A stretch of DNA of 64,000 bases, taken from the NCBI RefSeq assembly GCF_004522105.1, contig NZ_SPUJ01000005.1, positions 372,001 through 436,000 of the forward strand, given 5' to 3'. The notes under the pieces are model-generated. The model ran no database searches. It saw only the letters and a list, made by a program, of their open reading frames with translations, and had not been told where the DNA came from. Position numbers and translations under genes: made by a program. The stretch comes from Nocardioides sp. 1609. GTDB taxonomy: Bacteria; Actinomycetota; Actinomycetes; Propionibacteriales; Nocardioidaceae. Below are positions 17,764-26,757 of this stretch, piece by piece (the first letter of the stretch is position 1; every line of letters begins with the position of its first letter).

Positions 17764-18315
17764 GTAGTGCTCGGGGAGCGCCTGGCCGATCTTCATCTTC
17801 GGCTTGGGCATCCGCATGAACTTCATCTGCATCGCGCGGGTGATCGCGTAGTACGAGGTGCCCTTGAGCGACTCGTCGGGGAAACGGGCCCGCAGCTGCT
17901 TGCGCAGCCGCAGGCGGAGCACGACGAGGTCGACGACGAGCACGAGGAACAGCGGGATGATCAGCGCCTGGACGAAGAGCGAGACGATCATCAACGGGAT
18001 GACGATCTCGGCGAAGGAGAACCGGACGTCGACGAAGTCGCGGATGAACCGGCGCACGGGGCCCTTGTCGCGAGCCAGCAGGTAGCGCTCGTCGCCGTCC
18101 TTCATGCCCTGCCGGACCCGCTGGCTCGACTCGGAGCGTGTGGCCCGCTGTGCCTGCATCTGCTCCTTGCGGGTGCGCGGCACCCGGGCCCGCGCGCGGG
18201 CGGCGGCCTCGGCCTCCTTGCGGGTCGGCGTGGGTCGCCCCTTGCCCCCGCTCTTGGCGAGGTCGACGCCCTGGGTGTCGGACGTGCTGGTCTCGGACTT
18301 GCGACGACGGAACAA
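17758..18315 (-). CDS. DUF3043 family membrane protein
   Basis: A 185-aa actinobacterial protein of unknown function. The N-terminal half is highly basic (FRRRKSE... PTPTRKEAEAAARARARVPRTRKEQMQAQRATRS). Two hydrophobic segments in one hairpin follow (FAEIVIPLMIVSLFVQALIIPLFLVLVVDLVVLRLRLRKQL), then a basic tail. The start is taken as TTG 18315 because family members begin at this FRRR segment; the frame stays open to 18468, where a longer form with a low-complexity N-terminus would start. It is divergent from pspA. Confidence 0.75.
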   Translation of the reverse strand: MFRRRKSETSTSDTQGVDLAKSGGKGRPTPTRKEAEAAARARARVPRTRKEQMQAQRATRSESSQRVRQGMKDGDERYLLARDKGPVRRFIRDFVDVRFSFAEIVIPLMIVSLFVQALIIPLFLVLVVDLVVLRLRLRKQLRARFPDESLKGTSYYAITRAMQMKFMRMPKPKMKIGQALPEHYR

Positions 18316-18392
18316 CGAGCTGCCTTCTGGCCGGTGGACGATGGGGTCAGGGTACCCGTGGGTGCCGCCGGTCCGGTCGGCGATGCACCGCA

Positions 18393-18420
18393 GGTGCGTC
18401 GCCGGTGCGTCGCCGGTGCG
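18393..18420. repeat. Short tandem repeat upstream of pspA
   Basis: GGTGCGTCGCC occurs twice in tandem (18393-18414) followed by a partial third copy GGTGCG. It lies in the DUF3043/pspA divergent intergenic region; significance is unclear. Confidence 0.5.
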
Positions 18421-18479
18421 CCACCGACCCGGTGGCCGCGTCCGTCGACCCACTTGCGGCTCGGGCATAGGGTGAGCCC

Positions 18480-19268
18480 ATGAGCTTGATGAAGAGGATG
18501 AGCCTGATCTTCCGGGCCAAGGCCAACAAGGCGCTCGACTCAGCCGAGGACCCGCGCGAGACCCTCGACTACAGCTACCAGCGCCAGCTCGAGCTGCTCT
18601 CGAAGGTGCGCCGCGGGGTGGCGGACGTCGCCACGAGCCGCAAGCGGATCGAGCTGCAGATCGGTCAGCTCGAGCAGCAGGCCGCCAAGCTGCAGTCGCA
18701 GGCCGAGAAGGCGCTGCAGATGGACCGGGAGGACCTCGCTCGCGAGGCCCTGACCCGCAAGTCCGGGCTGAGCACCCAGATCTCCGACCTCCGCACGCAG
18801 CACGCCCAGCTGCAGGGCGAGGAGGAGAAGCTCGTCCTGGCGCAGCAGCGGCTGCAGGCCAAGGTCGAGGCCTTCCGCACCCGGAAGGAGACCATCAAGG
18901 CGACCTACACCGCGGCCGAGGCCCAGACGCGTATCGGCGAGGCGGTCTCCGGGATCGGCGAGGAGATGGGCGACGTCGGCCTGGCGATCCAGCGGGCCGA
19001 GGACAAGACGGCCAACATGCAGGCCCGCGCCGGCGCGATCGACGAGCTGATCGCCTCGGGCGCCCTCGACGACGTCACGTCGACGGGTCCGAGCGACGAC
19101 ATCTCGCGCGAGCTCGACTCGCTGGGCTCGCAGTCCGACGTCGAGCTCGAGCTCGCCCGCCTCAAGGGACTCTCCGCGCCGCAGGCGCCGGGCCAGCTCG
19201 GTGCCGCGGGTGCCGGCGGGGCCGACCCGCTGTCGAAGGAGACCCGGACCGAGGGCGAGACGCGCTGA
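18480..19268 (+). CDS. pspA: Phage shock protein A (PspA/IM30, ESCRT-III family)
   Basis: A 262-aa protein, almost fully alpha-helical, with the amphipathic N-terminus MSLMKRMSLIFRAKANKALD that contacts membranes and the long coiled coil of PspA (SYQRQLELLSKVRRGVADVATSRKRIELQI). PspA proteins polymerise on stressed membranes and maintain integrity. The C-terminal extension (residues 215-262, Asp/Ser/Gly-rich) is longer than in E. coli and typical for actinobacteria. The stop and the next start overlap (TGATG). It is first gene of the conserved pspA-pspAA-htpX-pspAB locus. Confidence 0.95.
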   Translation: MSLMKRMSLIFRAKANKALDSAEDPRETLDYSYQRQLELLSKVRRGVADVATSRKRIELQIGQLEQQAAKLQSQAEKALQMDREDLAREALTRKSGLSTQISDLRTQHAQLQGEEEKLVLAQQRLQAKVEAFRTRKETIKATYTAAEAQTRIGEAVSGIGEEMGDVGLAIQRAEDKTANMQARAGAIDELIASGALDDVTSTGPSDDISRELDSLGSQSDVELELARLKGLSAPQAPGQLGAAGAGGADPLSKETRTEGETR

Positions 19269-19555
19269 TGACCGCCATGATCATCCGGATCCTCGGCGAG
19301 GGGCAGTTCGACATCGCCGAGGAGGCGCTCGACCGCCTCAACGAGCTCGACGCGGCCGTCGAGGCCGCGATCGAGGCCGACGACGAGACGACGTTCCGCC
19401 CGGCGCTGGTCGCACTGCTCGACGGCGTCCGCACCGTCGGCGTCCGGCACGCCGACGACGCCCTCGACGAGTCCGACCTGATCCTGCCGCCCGACGACGC
19501 CTCCATCGCCGAGGTGCGTCAGATGCTCTCCGACGACGGGCTCATCCCCGGCTGA
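19266..19555 (+). CDS. pspAA: PspA-associated protein PspAA
   Basis: A 95-aa (from ATG 19268) small alpha/beta protein matching the PspAA family (MIIRILGEGQFDIAEEALDRLNELD). It is conserved next to PspA in actinobacteria, archaea and others and is thought to modulate PspA. It overlaps the pspA stop by one base, indicating coupled translation. No membrane segment or catalytic motif is present. Confidence 0.9.
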
Positions 19556-19616
19556 GGCCACCGCGTCGCACCCGAGGCCGCGACCACCGGCTTGGAGGGC
19601 ACGAGAGACTGGACCC

Positions 19617-20525
19617 ATGGCTCGCACTCGTTTCGTCGGTGACGCCGGGCTGACCGCCCGGATGACGCTCGTGATGTTCCTGCTCGGCGGGCTCTTCGTG
19701 GCGTTGATCGTCGTGCTCGCCTCGGTCGTCGGCGGCGGGATCGGCATCCTGATCGGGGTGGCCGGGATCGGGTTCGCGGTCTACCAGTGGTCCAGCTCCG
19801 ACAAGATCGCGATGCGGGCGATGCGGGCCCGCGAGGTCACGCCGCAGGAGGCACCCGAGCTGCACGGCATGATCGACCGGCTCTGCACGCTCGCCGACAT
19901 GCCGAAGCCGCGCGTCGGCATCGCCGACACCTCGGTGCCCAACGCCTTCGCCACCGGCCGATCGCCCGACCGTGCCGTCGTCTGCGTGACCACCGGGATC
20001 CTCCGGCTGCTCACGACCGAGGAGCTCGAGGGTGTCCTCGCCCACGAGCTCTCCCACGTCGCGCACCGCGACGTGCTGGTGATGACGGTCGCGTCGTCGT
20101 CCGGCATCGCGGCGGGGATGCTCACCCAGGGCGCCCAGTACGGCGGCCTCGGGTTCTTCGGGGGCGGCCGCCGCGACAACAACAACGGGCTCCCGATCTG
20201 GCTGGTGGTGCTGCTGGTCAGCCTCGTCGTGTACGCCGTCAGCTTCGTGCTGCTGCGCCTGCTGTCGCGCTACCGCGAGCTGTCCGCCGACCGAGCCGGC
20301 GCCTACCTCACGCTGAAGCCCGCGGCACTGGCCTCGGCGCTGCAGAAGATCAGCGGTGGCATGCAGCAGGTGCCCGAGCGCGACCTGCGCCAGGTCAGCG
20401 CCGGCAGCGCGCTGTGCATCTCGCCGATCAGCCTGAAGGGGCTGGCCTCGACCCACCCGCCGCTGGAGAAGCGGCTCGAGCAGCTGGCCCGCATCCAGGG
20501 CGAGCTCGACCGGCCCACCCCGTGA
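19617..20525 (+). CDS. htpX: Membrane zinc metalloprotease HtpX (M48B)
   Basis: A 302-aa protein. Two N-terminal hydrophobic helices are followed by the zinc motif H143-ELS-H147 (VLAHELSHVAHRD), a second hydrophobic pair (IWLVVLLVSLVVYAVSFVLLRLL) and the third ligand region YRELSADRAGAYLT. HtpX cleaves damaged membrane proteins. Its place next to pspA, pspAA and pspAB is conserved in actinobacterial envelope-stress loci. ATG 19617 lies in a weak-RBS context 61 bp after pspAA. Confidence 0.96.
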   Translation: MARTRFVGDAGLTARMTLVMFLLGGLFVALIVVLASVVGGGIGILIGVAGIGFAVYQWSSSDKIAMRAMRAREVTPQEAPELHGMIDRLCTLADMPKPRVGIADTSVPNAFATGRSPDRAVVCVTTGILRLLTTEELEGVLAHELSHVAHRDVLVMTVASSSGIAAGMLTQGAQYGGLGFFGGGRRDNNNGLPIWLVVLLVSLVVYAVSFVLLRLLSRYRELSADRAGAYLTLKPAALASALQKISGGMQQVPERDLRQVSAGSALCISPISLKGLASTHPPLEKRLEQLARIQGELDRPTP

Positions 20526-20532
20526 GCACCTG

Positions 20533-21135
20533 ATGGGCTTCCTCGACTCCATCCTCGGGCGCTCCAGGCCCAAGCAGGCGGACCTCGACGCGCTCTTCAA
20601 CGTCCCGAGCGCCGCGATCACGCTCCAGACGACGCTCGGCCTGACGCCCACCGGTGACGGCGCCGTCTGCTACCGGGCGGCCGCGGGCCCGGCGTTCGCC
20701 GACACCCAGACCGACGTCCTCGAGCTGCTCCGCGCCACGTCGGGCGCGCCGGCGATCGACGTCACCACCGACGAGTTCGGCTTCACCTGGCTCGCGGTCG
20801 ACCACCCGCCGTACGACGCGGCGACGTCCGACCTCGGCGGCCTGTGCACCGACCTCCACGCCGTCAACACCGGCCTGGAGGCCGCGGGCTTCGGCCCCGC
20901 GCTGCTGTGCTCGCTGGTGCCGTTCGCCGACTCCTCCGGCCGTCGCCTGGGCCTGGTCTACCTCTACAAGCAGGGCACCTTCTACCCGTTCGCGCCCAAG
21001 CCCGGCCAGGGCGCCGCCGGCCGCGAGCGCGACAGCCTGCTCGAGATCCAGGTCCGCGACCTGCTCGCCGCCGAGCTCCCCGTCGAGCACGACCCCTCGC
21101 GCTGGCTCGCGATCTGGGGCGCGCCCGGCCTCTGA
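20533..21135 (+). CDS. pspAB: PspA-associated protein PspAB
   Basis: A 200-aa protein matching the PspAB family by its start MGFLDSILGRSRPKQADLDALFNVPSAAITLQTTL and its genomic place 7 bp after htpX. It has an alpha/beta composition and no signal peptide or membrane segment. Biochemical function is unknown; it is proposed to link PspA and HtpX in envelope stress. It is last in the psp operon. Confidence 0.87.
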   Translation: MGFLDSILGRSRPKQADLDALFNVPSAAITLQTTLGLTPTGDGAVCYRAAAGPAFADTQTDVLELLRATSGAPAIDVTTDEFGFTWLAVDHPPYDAATSDLGGLCTDLHAVNTGLEAAGFGPALLCSLVPFADSSGRRLGLVYLYKQGTFYPFAPKPGQGAAGRERDSLLEIQVRDLLAAELPVEHDPSRWLAIWGAPGL

Positions 21136-21154
21136 GCCGCCGCCGCCCGCCACG

Positions 21155-21616
21155 TCAGTCCAGGCAGAGCTCGTTGCCCTCCGGGTCGGTCATCACGATG
21201 AACCCGTGCGACAGCGGGGGCGCGGGCTCGTGCCGCTCCACCCGGACGCCGCCGAGGCCGACCAGGCGGGTGCACTCGGCCTCCAGGGCCGCCATCCGCT
21301 CCTCGCCCGACAACCCGGGCGCGGCGCGGACGTCGAGGTGCACCCGGTTCTTCGCCGTCTTGGCCTCCGGCACCCTCTGGAAGAACAGCCGTGGCCCGGC
21401 AGCTCCGGGGTGGTGGGCGGCGGAGGCGTCGTTGCGGCGCTCGGGCGGGACCCCGAAGGCGTCGAGGGCGGCGTCCCAGGTGTCGAAGCCCGGCGGAGGC
21501 GCGTCGACCTCGTAGCCGAGGGCGGCGCACCAGAACGCGCAGAGCGCGGCCGGGTCGGCGGCGTCGAAGGTCACCTGGACCTCGCGGGTCACCCGGTCGC
21601 CGATCGGTTCGCTCAT
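21155..21616 (-). CDS. VOC (glyoxalase/bleomycin-resistance fold) protein
   Basis: A 153-aa protein with two beta-alpha-beta-beta-beta units. The N-terminal VQVTFDAADPAALCAFWCAALGYEV is typical of the glyoxalase-like domain of actinobacteria, and the C-terminal FIVMTDPEGNELCLD carries the usual terminal Glu metal ligand. The substrate is unknown. It is second in a two-gene operon with the DinB protein (4-bp overlap). Both may be controlled by the divergent WYL regulator. Confidence 0.88.
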   Translation of the reverse strand: MSEPIGDRVTREVQVTFDAADPAALCAFWCAALGYEVDAPPPGFDTWDAALDAFGVPPERRNDASAAHHPGAAGPRLFFQRVPEAKTAKNRVHLDVRAAPGLSGEERMAALEAECTRLVGLGGVRVERHEPAPPLSHGFIVMTDPEGNELCLD

Positions 21617-22185
21617 CGCGCCGTCGTCCCATCCGCGCGCTGCGCGTGGAGGTCGCGCAGCAGGGCCACCTCGGCGAGGTGGTGGATGACCTCGCGCTGG
21701 ATGTGCAGCACGAGCGTCGCGTACGGCGCGTCGGCGTACGAGCCCTCGGCCGCGCCCACCGGCCGGAGCAGCCCCTCCTCACCGAGGGCCTCGACGCCGG
21801 CCGACCACGCGGCGTGCTCGGCGTCGAGCTGGGTCAGGGCCTCGGCGGCCGTGGCGGCGTAGGTGAACGACTCGTAGTCGACGGGCGCGCCTCCGAAGTG
21901 CGCGGCGTTGCGGGCGCCGAGGACGCCGACGATCACGTGCCCCAGCCGCCAGGCGATCGTGGTCACGGGGGCCGGCTCGGGCTCGGGGACGGCGAAGTCG
22001 ATGGTCATCGCCCCGCTCCCGGCCTGGACCGGCGCCGTCCCGGTGCCGCGGGGCCGGACGTTCCAGGCGCCGGGGGCCGGCTCCCAGAAGTACTCGTCGT
22101 CGCCCAGGCCGTCGAGCCGGGGCCGGACCTGGTGGTCCCAGTGGGCGGTGAGCTGCTCGCGCAGGAGTGCGTTCCAGTTCGTCAT
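21613..22185 (-). CDS. DinB family protein
   Basis: A 190-aa four-helix-bundle protein of the DinB/YfiT-like superfamily. WRLGHVIVGVLGARNAAHFGG and LHIQREVIHHLAEVALLRDL carry the three spaced His typical of the metal site. Members are thiol-dependent transferases or of unknown role. ATG 22185 (MTNWNALLREQLTAHWDHQV) is the natural start. It is divergent from the WYL regulator with 61 bp between them. Confidence 0.87.
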   Translation of the reverse strand: MTNWNALLREQLTAHWDHQVRPRLDGLGDDEYFWEPAPGAWNVRPRGTGTAPVQAGSGAMTIDFAVPEPEPAPVTTIAWRLGHVIVGVLGARNAAHFGGAPVDYESFTYAATAAEALTQLDAEHAAWSAGVEALGEEGLLRPVGAAEGSYADAPYATLVLHIQREVIHHLAEVALLRDLHAQRADGTTAR

Positions 22186-22207
22186 GACTCCACCGTGCCA
22201 GCGATAC

Positions 22208-22224
22208 CGGACTGTTTCGGTCCG
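22208..22224. promoter_or_regulatory. Inverted repeat between DinB operon and WYL regulator
   Basis: CGGAC-N7-GTCCG (22208-22224) sits in the centre of the 61-bp divergent intergenic region. It is a candidate operator for the WYL protein controlling itself and the DinB-VOC operon. Confidence 0.4.
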
Positions 22225-22246
22225 CTGTCTCTGGCAGGCTGTCGGC

Positions 22247-23194
22247 ATGGCCGACGGGACCACCCAACGCGTGCTGCGCCTGCTCACCCTGCTGCAGCAG
22301 CGCCGGGTCTGGACCGGCCCCGAGCTGGCCGGCGAGCTCGGTGTCACCGACCGGTGCGTGCGGCGCGACGTGGGGCGGCTGCGCGACCTGGGCTACCCGG
22401 TGCACGCCAGCCAGGGCGTCGGCGGCGGCTACCAGCTCGGCGCCGGCCGGGCGCTGCCGCCGTTGCTGCTCGACGACGACGAGGCGATCGCGATCGCGGT
22501 CTCGCTGCGCCTCGCCGCCGGCGGGACGGTCGCGGGCGCCAGCGAGGCGGCGCTGCGCACCCTCGCCAAGCTCGACCAGGTGATGCCGCCGCGGCTGCGC
22601 TCGGAGGTCCGCGCGCTGCACGGTGCCACGGAGACGCTGCCGGGCGGGGTCGCCGAGGCCGACGGCGAGGTGCTGATGACGCTGGCGCGGGCCTGTCGCG
22701 ACGGCGTCCGGGTGCGGTTCGGCTACACCTCGCGCGGCGGTGAGCCGCAGGAGCGGACGGTCGAGCCGGTGCGCATGGTGGCGACCGGTCGCCGCTGGTA
22801 CCTGATGGCCTTCGACGTCGATCGCGACGACTGGCGCACCTTCCGTCTCGACCGGATGGCCGACGTCGTCGCCACCACCTGGCGCTTCCCCCCGCGCGAG
22901 CACCCGGACCCGGCGGCCTTCGTCCAGCGGGCGGTGACCGCGGCGCCGTACCGGCACGTCGTCCGCGCCCGGGTGTCGGCGACCGCCGAGGAGGTGCGCG
23001 AGCTGCTGCCGCCCCAGGTGGGCGCCGTCGAGCCCGACGGCGACGGCGCCGTCCTCACCGCAGGCGGCGACCACCTCGACTGGCTGGCCGTGCACCTGGC
23101 GCTGCTGCCGTGGCCGGTGGACGTGCTCGAACCCGACGAGCTGCGCGACGCGGCCGCGCGGCTCGGACGTCGGCTGGCCCGGATGGCACGATGA
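22247..23194 (+). CDS. WYL-domain transcriptional regulator (HTH_11 + WYL)
   Basis: A 315-aa regulator. The N-terminal winged helix is TQRVLRLLTLLQQRRVWTGPELAGELGVTDRCVRRDVGRLRDLGYPV, followed by a GGGYQLG turn. The WYL ligand-sensing domain (RRWYLMAFDVDRDDWRTFRLDRM) is central, and a WCX-like C-terminal domain ends the protein. YafY/PafB-like. The divergent position relative to the DinB-VOC pair suggests these are its targets. The ligand is unknown. Confidence 0.92.
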   Translation: MADGTTQRVLRLLTLLQQRRVWTGPELAGELGVTDRCVRRDVGRLRDLGYPVHASQGVGGGYQLGAGRALPPLLLDDDEAIAIAVSLRLAAGGTVAGASEAALRTLAKLDQVMPPRLRSEVRALHGATETLPGGVAEADGEVLMTLARACRDGVRVRFGYTSRGGEPQERTVEPVRMVATGRRWYLMAFDVDRDDWRTFRLDRMADVVATTWRFPPREHPDPAAFVQRAVTAAPYRHVVRARVSATAEEVRELLPPQVGAVEPDGDGAVLTAGGDHLDWLAVHLALLPWPVDVLEPDELRDAAARLGRRLARMAR

Positions 23195-23198
23195 CCTG

Positions 23199-24401
23199 AT
23201 GCTGCACTCCCTGTCGGGCCGCGCCGAGAGTGCGATGCAGGCCAGGCTGCTGACCGTGCTGCGCGACCAGGGCCCGCTCCCGAGGACCGAGCTGGGGGAC
23301 CGGCTGCAGGTGTCGAGGACCACGATCGCAGCCGAGGTCGGCCGGCTCACGGAGATCGGTCTCACCCAGGAGACCGGTCCGGCCCAGTCGCGCGGCGGGC
23401 GCCGGTCGACGATGGTCGCCCTGGCCGACGACATCCGCTTCGTCGGCATCGCCATCGGCGCCACCGGCACGACGGTCGGCGTCACCGACGGTCGCCTCGA
23501 CGTCCTGCGCACCGAGAAGGTGGACTGCCGGATCGACATGGGTCCCGACGTGGTGCTGAGGGCCGCGCTGGACCACGTGCGGCGCCTCCTCGACGAGCTC
23601 GGCGTCGAGCGGCCGATGGGCGTCGGGGTGGGGGTGCCCGGTCCGGTCGACTTCGGGCGCGGCGTCTCGGTCGCCCCGCCCCTGATGCCCGGCTGGGACG
23701 GCTACCCCGTGCGTGACACGGTCTCGCGCGAGCTGGGCTGCCCGGCCGTGCTCGACAACGACGTCAACGTGATGGCGGTCGGTGAGCTGCACGCCGGCGT
23801 CGCCCGCCACGCCCGCGACTTCCTGTTCGTCAAGATCGGCACCGGCATCGGCTGCGGGGTCGTCGTCGACGGGGAGCTCTACCGGGGCGTCAACGGCTGC
23901 GCCGGCGACATCGGCCACATCCAGGTGCGCGGCGACGGGCGTCGGTGCGTGTGCGGCAACACCGACTGTCTCGAGGCCTACGCCGGGGGAGCCGCGCTCG
24001 CCCGCGACGCGACGGAGGCCGCCGAGCGCGGCCGCTCCGTCGTGCTGGCCGACCTGCTCGTCGAGCACGGCCGGCTCCGGGCCGGCGACGTCGGTACCGC
24101 GGTGGCCCGCGGTGACCTCGCGGCGGCGACCCTCCTGCGCGAGAGCGGGCAGCGGGTGGGGGAGGTGGTGGCCGGCCTGGTGTCCTTCTTCAACCCCGGC
24201 CTGATCGTCATCGGCGGGCGGGTGAGCGGTCTGGGGCACGCGCTGCTGGCCGAGATCCGCGGGACGGCCTACCAGCGCTCGCTGCCCCTGGCCACGGGCA
24301 ACCTCCCCATCGTGCTCAGCGAGCTGGTCGAGGCGGGCGGCGTCATCGGGGCGGCGAGACTCGTGAGCGCCGAGGTCTTCGCCCCCGCCGTCGCCACCTG
24401 A
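23199..24401 (+). CDS. ROK family transcriptional regulator
   Basis: A 400-aa protein of NagC/XylR type. The N-terminal winged HTH (ARLLTVLRDQGPLPRTELGDRLQVSRTTIAAEVGRL) precedes a sugar-kinase-like ROK domain with IGTGIGCGVVVDGELYRG and the zinc-binding motif CVCGNTDCLEAYAGG. It starts 5 bp after the WYL stop. It is followed by a secreted sugar dehydrogenase whose promoter region holds an inverted repeat, so it may sense a sugar and control that gene. Confidence 0.93.
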   Translation: MLHSLSGRAESAMQARLLTVLRDQGPLPRTELGDRLQVSRTTIAAEVGRLTEIGLTQETGPAQSRGGRRSTMVALADDIRFVGIAIGATGTTVGVTDGRLDVLRTEKVDCRIDMGPDVVLRAALDHVRRLLDELGVERPMGVGVGVPGPVDFGRGVSVAPPLMPGWDGYPVRDTVSRELGCPAVLDNDVNVMAVGELHAGVARHARDFLFVKIGTGIGCGVVVDGELYRGVNGCAGDIGHIQVRGDGRRCVCGNTDCLEAYAGGAALARDATEAAERGRSVVLADLLVEHGRLRAGDVGTAVARGDLAAATLLRESGQRVGEVVAGLVSFFNPGLIVIGGRVSGLGHALLAEIRGTAYQRSLPLATGNLPIVLSELVEAGGVIGAARLVSAEVFAPAVAT

Positions 24402-24439
24402 GGACGACGGGCGGGCACATCTCCCGGCGATACGCAAAT

Positions 24440-24493
24440 GACTTGCGAAAGTCGTCCACCTGGTTGACGGGCCTGCGCGCACCGCCCTACGTT
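24440..24493 (+). promoter_or_regulatory. Promoter and possible ROK operator upstream of sugar dehydrogenase
   Basis: TTGACG (24464-24469) and TACGTT (24488-24493) with an 18-bp spacer form a reasonable sigma-A promoter. Just upstream, GACTTGCGAAAGTC (24440-24453) is an inverted repeat (GACTT/AAGTC) placed like an operator or activator site. Confidence 0.45.
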
Positions 24494-24576
24494 CGATGTG
24501 GCCGTCGTCACTCGGCTGAGCACGTCCAGGCCATGGGGAGACGGCCGTCCCGCTCGCCAACGCAAGGAGCAGATCC

Positions 24577-26709
24577 GTGCAGCATCGATTCTCGGGAGTG
24601 CTGGCCGCCGTGGCCGCCGGCGCTATCGCCCTTCCACTCGCCGCCTTCGGCGGCATCAACGCGCCGGCTGGCGCCCACCCCGGCCACGACGACCCTCCGG
24701 CCCCACCCCCGGACAGCGAGTTCCAGAAGGTCACGCTCAACGACCGTCCGGGCGAGCCGATGGACCTCGCGGTGCTGCCGGACGGCGACGTCCTGCACAC
24801 CACGCGGGCCGGCGCCATCTGGCACAACGACTACGAGACCGGCGTCAACTCGATCGCCGGCCAGATCGACGTCTACCAGCACGACGAGGAGGGGCTGCAG
24901 AGCATCGCGCTCGACCCAGGGTTCGACGGGGAGAAGAACAACTGGGTCTACCTCTACTACTCACCGCCCCTCGACACCCCGGCCGACGACCCGGCGACCG
25001 CCTCGATCAACGAGGGTGACGCACCGCTCGAGGGCACCGCGGCCGACTTCGCGCCGTACAAGGGCGTCATCCGCGTGTCGAAGTTCCGCTTCGTCAACGG
25101 CCAGATCAAGAACAACACCGAGCGCCGGATCCTCGACGTGCCGGTCGACCGCGGCATCTGCTGCCACGTCGGCGGCGACATCGTCTTCGACTCCCAGGGC
25201 AACCTGATCCTCGCCACCGGCGACGACTCCAACCCGTTCGAGTCCGACGGCTACGTCCCGCTCGACGAGCGCCCCAACCGCAACCCGGCCTTCGACGCCC
25301 AGCGGACCTCGGGCAACACCAACGACCTGCGCGGCAAGATCCTGCGGGTCAAGCCGGGCAAGCGCGGCGGCTACACGATCCCGAAGGGCAACCTGTTCCG
25401 GCCCGGGATGGCCAAGACCCGGCCCGAGATCTACGCGATGGGCCTGCGCAACCCGTTCCGCATCGAGATCCACCCCCGCACCGACAAGCTGTGGGTCGCC
25501 GACTACTCACCCGACGCCAACACCGCCGACCCGGAGCGCGGACCGTCCGGGCAGGGCAAGTGGGTCGTGATCGACAAGCCCGCCAACTACGGCTGGCCCT
25601 TCTGCGCGACCGACCAGCTGCCCTACGTCGACTACGACTTCGAGACCGAGACCTCCGGCGAGACCTTCGACTGCGCCAACCCCCGCAACACCTCGGTCCA
25701 CAACACCGGCCGGGTGAAGCTGCCGCCGGTGGAGAAGCCGGAGATCTTCTACTCCTACCCCGTCTCGGAGCAGTTCCCCGAGCTCGGCACGGGCGGCATC
25801 TCCCCGATGGCCGGCCCGGCCTACCAGTACGACGTGCGCGACACCCGCGGCAAGACCCCCGTCGCGTGGCCCGAGCAGTACGACAACACGCCGCTGCTCT
25901 ACGAGTGGAGCCGCGACTGGATCAAGGGCCTGCACGTCACCGGCGACGACGTCGCGATCGAGGACGTCGTCCCCGGCATCGTCACCGACAACCCGATGGA
26001 CATGGAGTTCGGCCCCAACGGCGCGCTCTACGTGCTCGAGTACGGCGACGGGTACTTCGCCGAGAACCCCGACGCCCAGCTCTCGCGCATCGACTACATC
26101 GGTGCCAACGGCAACCACAGCCCGGTGCCGCAGGTCACCGCCGACCCGTCCGCGGGCAAGGCTCCGCTCCGGGTGAAGTTCTCGAGCGCGGGCACCACCG
26201 ACGCCGACGGTGACCAGCTGAAGTACCAGTGGGACTTCGACGGCGACGGACGCTTCGACAGCACCCAGAAGAACCCGACCCACCGCTACACCGAGGACGG
26301 CACCTACCGGGCCACGCTCACGGTGACCGACATCGGCGGCAAGCACCGCGGCCGGCACGCCTCGGCGGACGTCGACATCGTCGTCGGGAACCAGACCCCC
26401 GTCGTCGAGTTCGTCACCCCGACGCCCGACGACACCTTCCAGTTCGGCGACACCGTCTCCTACGAGGTGACGGTCACCGACGACACGGAGGTCGACTGCA
26501 ACCAGGTGACGGTGACCTACATCCTGGGTCACGACGCCCACGGCCACCCGCAGAGCACCGCCACCGGGTGCGTCGGCACGCTCACCACGACCGTGCCCGG
26601 CGGTCACGACCCGGACGAGGACGACCTCAGCGCCGTGTTCGTCGCGCAGTACGACGACGGTGAGCTGACCGGGAGCGCCGAGGTCCGGTTGGAGCCCAGC
26701 ACGCCCTGA
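24577..26709 (+). CDS. Secreted PQQ-type sugar dehydrogenase with PKD domain
   Basis: A 710-aa exported protein. The N-terminal signal peptide (VAAGAIALPLAAFGGINAPAGAHP) is followed by a GSDH-like beta-propeller of about residues 45-500 (LPDGDVLHTTRAGAIW, GLQSIALDPGFD, GRRDTDKLWVADYSP-type blades, CCHVGGDIVFD, AMGLRNPFRIEIHP) and a PKD domain around 520-600 (KYQWDFDGDGRFDSTQKNPTHRYTEDG). A C-terminal Ig-like segment ends it. Related actinobacterial proteins are annotated as PQQ-dependent sugar dehydrogenases, often with ThuA or sugar-utilisation genes. GTG 24577 follows AAGGAG. No PQQ biosynthesis genes are visible here. Confidence 0.92.
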   Translation: MQHRFSGVLAAVAAGAIALPLAAFGGINAPAGAHPGHDDPPAPPPDSEFQKVTLNDRPGEPMDLAVLPDGDVLHTTRAGAIWHNDYETGVNSIAGQIDVYQHDEEGLQSIALDPGFDGEKNNWVYLYYSPPLDTPADDPATASINEGDAPLEGTAADFAPYKGVIRVSKFRFVNGQIKNNTERRILDVPVDRGICCHVGGDIVFDSQGNLILATGDDSNPFESDGYVPLDERPNRNPAFDAQRTSGNTNDLRGKILRVKPGKRGGYTIPKGNLFRPGMAKTRPEIYAMGLRNPFRIEIHPRTDKLWVADYSPDANTADPERGPSGQGKWVVIDKPANYGWPFCATDQLPYVDYDFETETSGETFDCANPRNTSVHNTGRVKLPPVEKPEIFYSYPVSEQFPELGTGGISPMAGPAYQYDVRDTRGKTPVAWPEQYDNTPLLYEWSRDWIKGLHVTGDDVAIEDVVPGIVTDNPMDMEFGPNGALYVLEYGDGYFAENPDAQLSRIDYIGANGNHSPVPQVTADPSAGKAPLRVKFSSAGTTDADGDQLKYQWDFDGDGRFDSTQKNPTHRYTEDGTYRATLTVTDIGGKHRGRHASADVDIVVGNQTPVVEFVTPTPDDTFQFGDTVSYEVTVTDDTEVDCNQVTVTYILGHDAHGHPQSTATGCVGTLTTTVPGGHDPDEDDLSAVFVAQYDDGELTGSAEVRLEPSTP

Positions 26710-26723
26710 CCCGACCCAGGGTT

Positions 26724-26756
26724 CCGGTGGCCCGCCCCTCGTGGGCGGGCCACCGG
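26724..26756. terminator. Bidirectional terminator between sugar dehydrogenase and nadA
   Basis: A 14-bp perfect stem (CCGGTGGCCCGCCC / GGGCGGGCCACCGG) around the loop CTCGT, between convergent genes and touching the nadA stop. Confidence 0.85.
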
Positions 26757-26757
26757 A

